Assembly (NCBI RefSeq): GCF_015142735.1
Contig: NZ_JACSPN010000012.1
Span: forward strand, 55,820 to 119,819
Source: Oerskovia douganii
GTDB taxonomy: Bacteria; Actinomycetota; Actinomycetes; Actinomycetales; Cellulomonadaceae
Reading direction: 5' to 3'
Length of the DNA stretch: 64,000 nucleotides
In this document: positions 59,734 through 64,000 of the stretch, one piece after another
Position numbering within the stretch: the first letter of the stretch is position 1
How the letters are laid out: each line of letters opens with the position of its first letter
The notes under the pieces: generated by a model
Told to the model about the DNA's origin: nothing
Database searches by the model: none
The model's input: only the letters and a program-made list of their open reading frames with translations
Program-made: the position numbers and the translations under genes

Positions 59734-59781
59734 CCACGACATCTAGTGCCGAGCGGCGGCGCCGCCCACTAGGTATAGTGG
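59734..59781 (+). promoter_or_regulatory. Two NrdR-like boxes upstream of nrdHIEF
   Basis: Box 1 CCACGACATCTAGTGC (59734-59749) and box 2 CCACTAGGTATAGTGG (59766-59781) match the NrdR consensus ACACWATATATWGTGT at about 11 and 12 of 16 positions. They start 32 bases (three helical turns) apart, as expected for this repressor. TATAGT in box 2 may also be the -10 element. The leader to nrdH is about 130 bases. Confidence 0.78.
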
Positions 59782-59921
59782 TCAGCACCAGGGAGCAAAC
59801 ATCTCCTCGGCACATCACACGATCGTAGTTCCACCAGTGTTCTTCGAGGTCAGGGACCCCTCCAGGGAGTCGACCCGAGACCCCCAGGAAGCTCGATCCC
59901 CTACACGAGGAGACTGACCAG

Positions 59922-60164
59922 ATGAGCATCACGGTCTACAGCAAGCCGGCTTGCGTTCAGTGCGACGCGACCTACCGCGCCCTCGACAAGAAGGGCATCG
60001 AGTACTCGGTCGTGGACATCAGCCAGGACGCCGAGGCGCTCGAGCTGGTCCGCGGCCTCGGTTACCTGCAGGCACCCGTCGTCATCGCCGGCGACGACCA
60101 CTGGTCCGGCTTCCGCCCCGACCAGATCAACGCGCTCGCGGCGAAGGTCGCACCCGTCGCCTGA
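59922..60164 (+). CDS. nrdH: Glutaredoxin-like protein NrdH
   Basis: An 80-residue redox protein that reduces the class Ib ribonucleotide reductase, itself recharged by thioredoxin reductase. The active site is Cys11-Val-Gln-Cys14 ([10 protein letters not shown]). The C-terminal [12 protein letters not shown] is the NrdH signature. ATG 59922 follows GAGGAGAC. It is the first gene of nrdHIEF. Confidence 0.96.
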   Translation: MSITVYSKPACVQCDATYRALDKKGIEYSVVDISQDAEALELVRGLGYLQAPVVIAGDDHWSGFRPDQINALAAKVAPVA

Positions 60165-60201
60165 GCAGTCCCTCCCTCCGGTCCCCGCTGCGAGGTGTGA
60201 C

Positions 60202-60633
60202 ATGGGATCGCTCGTCTACTTCTCCAGCGTCTCGGACACCACGCACCGGTTCGTCCAGCGGCTGGGCCTCGAGGACCGGGGCTCCACGGTCCACCGCATC
60301 CCGCTGCGGCCCAAGGACGAGTTCCTGCGGGTCGACGAGCCGTACGTCCTGATGATCCCGACGTACGGCGGCGGCACCGAGGGCGGGGCAGTGCCCCGCC
60401 AGGTCATCAAGTTCTTGAACGACTCACACAACAGGTCGTTGATCCGTGGCGTCATCGCCGCGGGCAACACCAACTTCGGCGCTGCCTACTGCATCGCCGG
60501 CGACATCATCTCCTCGAAGTGCCAGGTGCCCTACCTGTACGCCTTCGAGCTTCTTGGAACAGCCGAGGACGTCGAGCGCGTCCGCGACGGATTGGGACGA
60601 TTTTGGCAACGACAGTCACGGATTCCAGCGTGA
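60202..60633 (+). CDS. nrdI: Flavodoxin-like NrdI
   Basis: A 143-residue FMN protein that supplies the oxidant for assembling the dimanganese-tyrosyl radical cofactor of NrdF. Signatures are [44 protein letters not shown] and [41 protein letters not shown] 60202 is 37 bases after nrdH. The stop overlaps a GTG (GTGA) that is one candidate nrdE start. Confidence 0.95.
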   Translation: MGSLVYFSSVSDTTHRFVQRLGLEDRGSTVHRIPLRPKDEFLRVDEPYVLMIPTYGGGTEGGAVPRQVIKFLNDSHNRSLIRGVIAAGNTNFGAAYCIAGDIISSKCQVPYLYAFELLGTAEDVERVRDGLGRFWQRQSRIPA

Positions 60634-62762
60634 GCACGGTGGCCGCGGGGGTCGAGCTCGACTACCACGCGCTCAACGCGATGCTCAACCTGTACGGCCC
60701 CGACGGCGAGATCCAGTTCGACAAGGACCGCCAGGCAGCGCGCCAGTACTTCCTGCAGCACGTGAACCAGAACACGGTCTTCTTCCACAGCCTGGAGGAG
60801 AAGCTCGAGTACCTGGTCGAGAACAAGTACTACGACCCCGCCGTCCTCGCGAAGTACGACCGCGAGTTCGTCAAGTCGCTCTTCGAGTTCGCGTACTCCA
60901 AGAAGTTCCGCTTCGACACGTTCCTCGGCGCGTTCAAGTACTACACCTCGTACACGCTCAAGACGTTCGACGGCAAGCGGTACCTCGAGCGCTTCGAGGA
61001 CCGCGTCTCGATGGTCGCGCTCGGCCTCGCCGACGGCAACGAGCAGACGGCCCTCGACATCGTCGAGGAGATCGTCGCCGGACGCTTCCAGCCCGCGACC
61101 CCGACGTTCCTCAACATCGGCAAGGCGCAGCGCGGCGAGCCCGTGTCCTGCTTCCTGCTGCGCATCGAGGACAACATGGAGTCCATCGCGCGCGGCATCA
61201 ACTCGGCGCTGCAGCTCTCCAAGCGCGGCGGCGGCGTCGCCCTGCTCCTGAGCAACATCCGCGAGCACGGCGCGCCCATCAAGCACATCGAGAACCAGTC
61301 CTCGGGCGTCATCCCCGTGATGAAGCTTCTCGAGGACTCCTTCTCCTACGCCAACCAGCTGGGAGCCCGCCAGGGCGCCGGTGCCGTCTACCTGCACGCG
61401 CACCACCCCGACATCATGCGCTTCCTCGACACCAAGCGTGAGAACGCCGACGAGAAGATCCGCATCAAGACGCTGTCCCTCGGCGTCGTCATCCCCGACA
61501 TCACGTTCGACCTGGCGAAGAAGAACGAGGACATGTACCTCTTCTCGCCCTACGACGTCGAGCGCGTCTACGGCAAGCCCTTCGCCGACATCTCGGTCAC
61601 CGAGAAGTACGACGAGATGGTCGACGACTCCCGCATCCGCAAGACCAAGATCAAGGCGCGCGAGTTCTTCCAGACCCTCGCCGAGCTCCAGTTCGAGTCC
61701 GGCTACCCGTACATCATGTTCGAGGACACGGTGAACAAGGCGAACCCGATCAAGGGCCGCATCACCCACTCGAACCTGTGCTCCGAGATCCTCCAGGTCT
61801 CGACGCCCTCGACGTACAACGAGGACCTGTCGTACGACCACGTCGGCCGCGACATCTCCTGCAACCTCGGGTCGCTGAACATCGCCAAGACGATGGACTC
61901 GCCGGACTTCGCCAAGACGATCGACACCGCGATCCGCGCCCTGACGGCCGTGTCCGACCAGACGAGCATCGAGTCCGTCCCGTCGATCAAGCGCGCCAAC
62001 GAGTCGGGCCACGCGATCGGCCTCGGCCAGATGAACCTGCACGGCTACCTCGCCCGTGAGCGTGTCTTCTACGGCTCCGAAGAGGGCATCGACTTCACGA
62101 ACATCTACTTCTACACCGTGGCCTACCACGCGATCGCCGCGAGCAACCGCCTGGCGATCGAGCGGGGCCGGGCGTTCGGCGGGTTCGAGGACTCCACGTA
62201 CGCCTCGGGCGAGTACTTCGAGAAGTACACGGAGCAGGTCTGGGAGCCCGCGACGGCCCGCGTCAAGGAGCTGTTCGAGACCGCCGGCGTGCACATCCCC
62301 ACGCAGGAGGACTGGAAGGCGCTCGCCGCGTCCGTCAAGGAGCACGGCATCTACAACCAGAACCTCCAGGCCGTCCCGCCCACCGGTTCGATCTCCTACA
62401 TCAACAACTCGACGTCGTCGATCCACCCGGTCGCCTCGAAGATCGAGATCCGCAAGGAGGGCAAGATCGGGCGCGTCTACTACCCGGCGCCCTACCTGAC
62501 GAACGACAACCTGGAGTACTACCAGGACGCGTACGAGATCGGCTACGAGAAGATCATCGACACGTACGCCGCGGCGACGCAGCACGTGGACCAGGGGCTC
62601 AGCCTCACGCTGTTCTTCAAGGACACCGCGACCACGCGCGACATCAACCGCGCGCAGATCTACGCGTGGCGCAAGGGCATCAAGACCCTGTACTACATCC
62701 GCCTGCGTCAGCTCGCGCTCGAGGGTACCGAGGTGGAGGGTTGCGTCTCCTGCATGCTGTGA
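60630..62762 (+). CDS. nrdE: Ribonucleoside-diphosphate reductase class Ib, alpha subunit
   Basis: A 710-residue catalytic subunit converting ribonucleoside diphosphates to deoxy forms. [44 protein letters not shown] at the N-terminus, [55 protein letters not shown] and the C-terminal redox pair in GCVSCML are all present. The N-terminus lacks the ATP-cone of class Ia enzymes. GTG 60630, overlapping the nrdI stop, is chosen by the coupling pattern of the region. TTG 60603 would add nine residues. Confidence 0.96.
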   Translation: MSTVAAGVELDYHALNAMLNLYGPDGEIQFDKDRQAARQYFLQHVNQNTVFFHSLEEKLEYLVENKYYDPAVLAKYDREFVKSLFEFAYSKKFRFDTFLGAFKYYTSYTLKTFDGKRYLERFEDRVSMVALGLADGNEQTALDIVEEIVAGRFQPATPTFLNIGKAQRGEPVSCFLLRIEDNMESIARGINSALQLSKRGGGVALLLSNIREHGAPIKHIENQSSGVIPVMKLLEDSFSYANQLGARQGAGAVYLHAHHPDIMRFLDTKRENADEKIRIKTLSLGVVIPDITFDLAKKNEDMYLFSPYDVERVYGKPFADISVTEKYDEMVDDSRIRKTKIKAREFFQTLAELQFESGYPYIMFEDTVNKANPIKGRITHSNLCSEILQVSTPSTYNEDLSYDHVGRDISCNLGSLNIAKTMDSPDFAKTIDTAIRALTAVSDQTSIESVPSIKRANESGHAIGLGQMNLHGYLARERVFYGSEEGIDFTNIYFYTVAYHAIAASNRLAIERGRAFGGFEDSTYASGEYFEKYTEQVWEPATARVKELFETAGVHIPTQEDWKALAASVKEHGIYNQNLQAVPPTGSISYINNSTSSIHPVASKIEIRKEGKIGRVYYPAPYLTNDNLEYYQDAYEIGYEKIIDTYAAATQHVDQGLSLTLFFKDTATTRDINRAQIYAWRKGIKTLYYIRLRQLALEGTEVEGCVSCML

Positions 62763-63913
<1,151 letters not shown>

Positions 63914-63953
63914 CCGGCAGCCCCTGACGGGCGGCTCGCCGACGACCTGACGA

Positions 63954-63999
63954 CCCCCCCCCCCCCCCCCCCCCCGGGGGGGGCGGGGGGGGGGGGGGG
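63954..63999. terminator. C-run/G-run tract after nrdF
   Basis: Twenty-two C (63954-63975) are followed by a G run broken by one C (63976-63999). It would form a very strong hairpin about 40 bases after nrdF and resembles the tract at 4296-4320. Because it lies at the edge of the sequence and is homopolymeric, a sequencing or assembly artefact is possible. Confidence 0.35.
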
Positions 64000-64000
64000 C

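Overview
This is a 64 kb chromosomal stretch from a very GC-rich Gram-positive bacterium, almost certainly an actinobacterium of the order Micrococcales. The best guess is the cellulolytic Cellulomonas/Oerskovia/Cellulosimicrobium group. The evidence is the C/G-biased third codon position, frequent GTG starts, many ATGA/GTGA 4-nt gene overlaps, leaderless promoters, and actinobacterial marker genes: SigR/RsrA, the fused 2-oxoglutarate enzyme Kgd, NucS, DUF2550, bL37 and a Rho with a long Gln/Gly/Arg insertion. The gene order argS-lysA-hom-thrC-thrB-rho-rpmE-prfA-prmC-tsaC-wecA-atpI-atpBEFHAGDC-DUF2550-nucS is the conserved actinobacterial order, also seen in mycobacteria. I found no insertion sequence, prophage, CRISPR array or rRNA operon. 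There is one tRNA gene.

Layout. 1-1.7 kb: a thiol-stress sigma factor with its zinc anti-sigma factor, a self-recognised promoter and an open upstream extension, then a 24-codon ribosomal protein gene (bL37) on the other strand. 1.7-4.3 kb: a DUF4097-PadR-DUF4097 operon behind two 16-bp tandem operators. 4.4-7.4 kb: an SGNH-fold protein that has lost its catalytic residues, an aldose epimerase-like protein and an aldo/keto reductase. 7.4-13.5 kb: kgd and an OmpR-type two-component pair, all leftward. 13.6-19.1 kb: two translationally coupled CNNM/CBS membrane proteins, a VanY-type peptidase and a CPA1 Na+/H+ antiporter. 19.2-22.1 kb: an HTH protein with a half-site-rich upstream region, a CYTH protein, a carboxyethyl-ornithine synthase-like protein and tRNA-Arg(CCG).

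22.2-46.97 kb is mostly housekeeping: an MFS carrier, argS-lysA, threonine biosynthesis, rho, release factor 1 and its methylase, tRNA threonylcarbamoylation, a lipid-linked sugar transferase, the complete F-type ATP synthase operon and mismatch endonuclease NucS. 47.0-49.2 kb: a TetR-YndJ-like-DUF1990 operon whose perfect 18-bp operator covers the regulator's own start codon. 49.4-50.7 kb: nagA.

50.8-59.4 kb is for plant-polysaccharide sugars. A LacI regulator with two abutting palindromic operators precedes a lipoprotein binding protein, two permeases and a GH31 alpha-xylosidase, which suggests uptake and cleavage of xyloglucan oligosaccharides. A GH1 beta-glucosidase behind a CebR-like box follows. 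No ABC ATPase is present, so a shared MsiK-type ATPase elsewhere is expected. 59.4-63.9 kb: nrdHIEF (class Ib ribonucleotide reductase) behind two NrdR-like boxes and a cluster of DnaA-box-like 9-mers.

No wholly new multi-gene system is evident. The most interesting signals are regulatory: the possible SigR extended isoform, the CTG start of atpB, operators fused to leaderless start codons, large hairpins in leaders and gene junctions, and the C-run/G-run hairpins after two genes.
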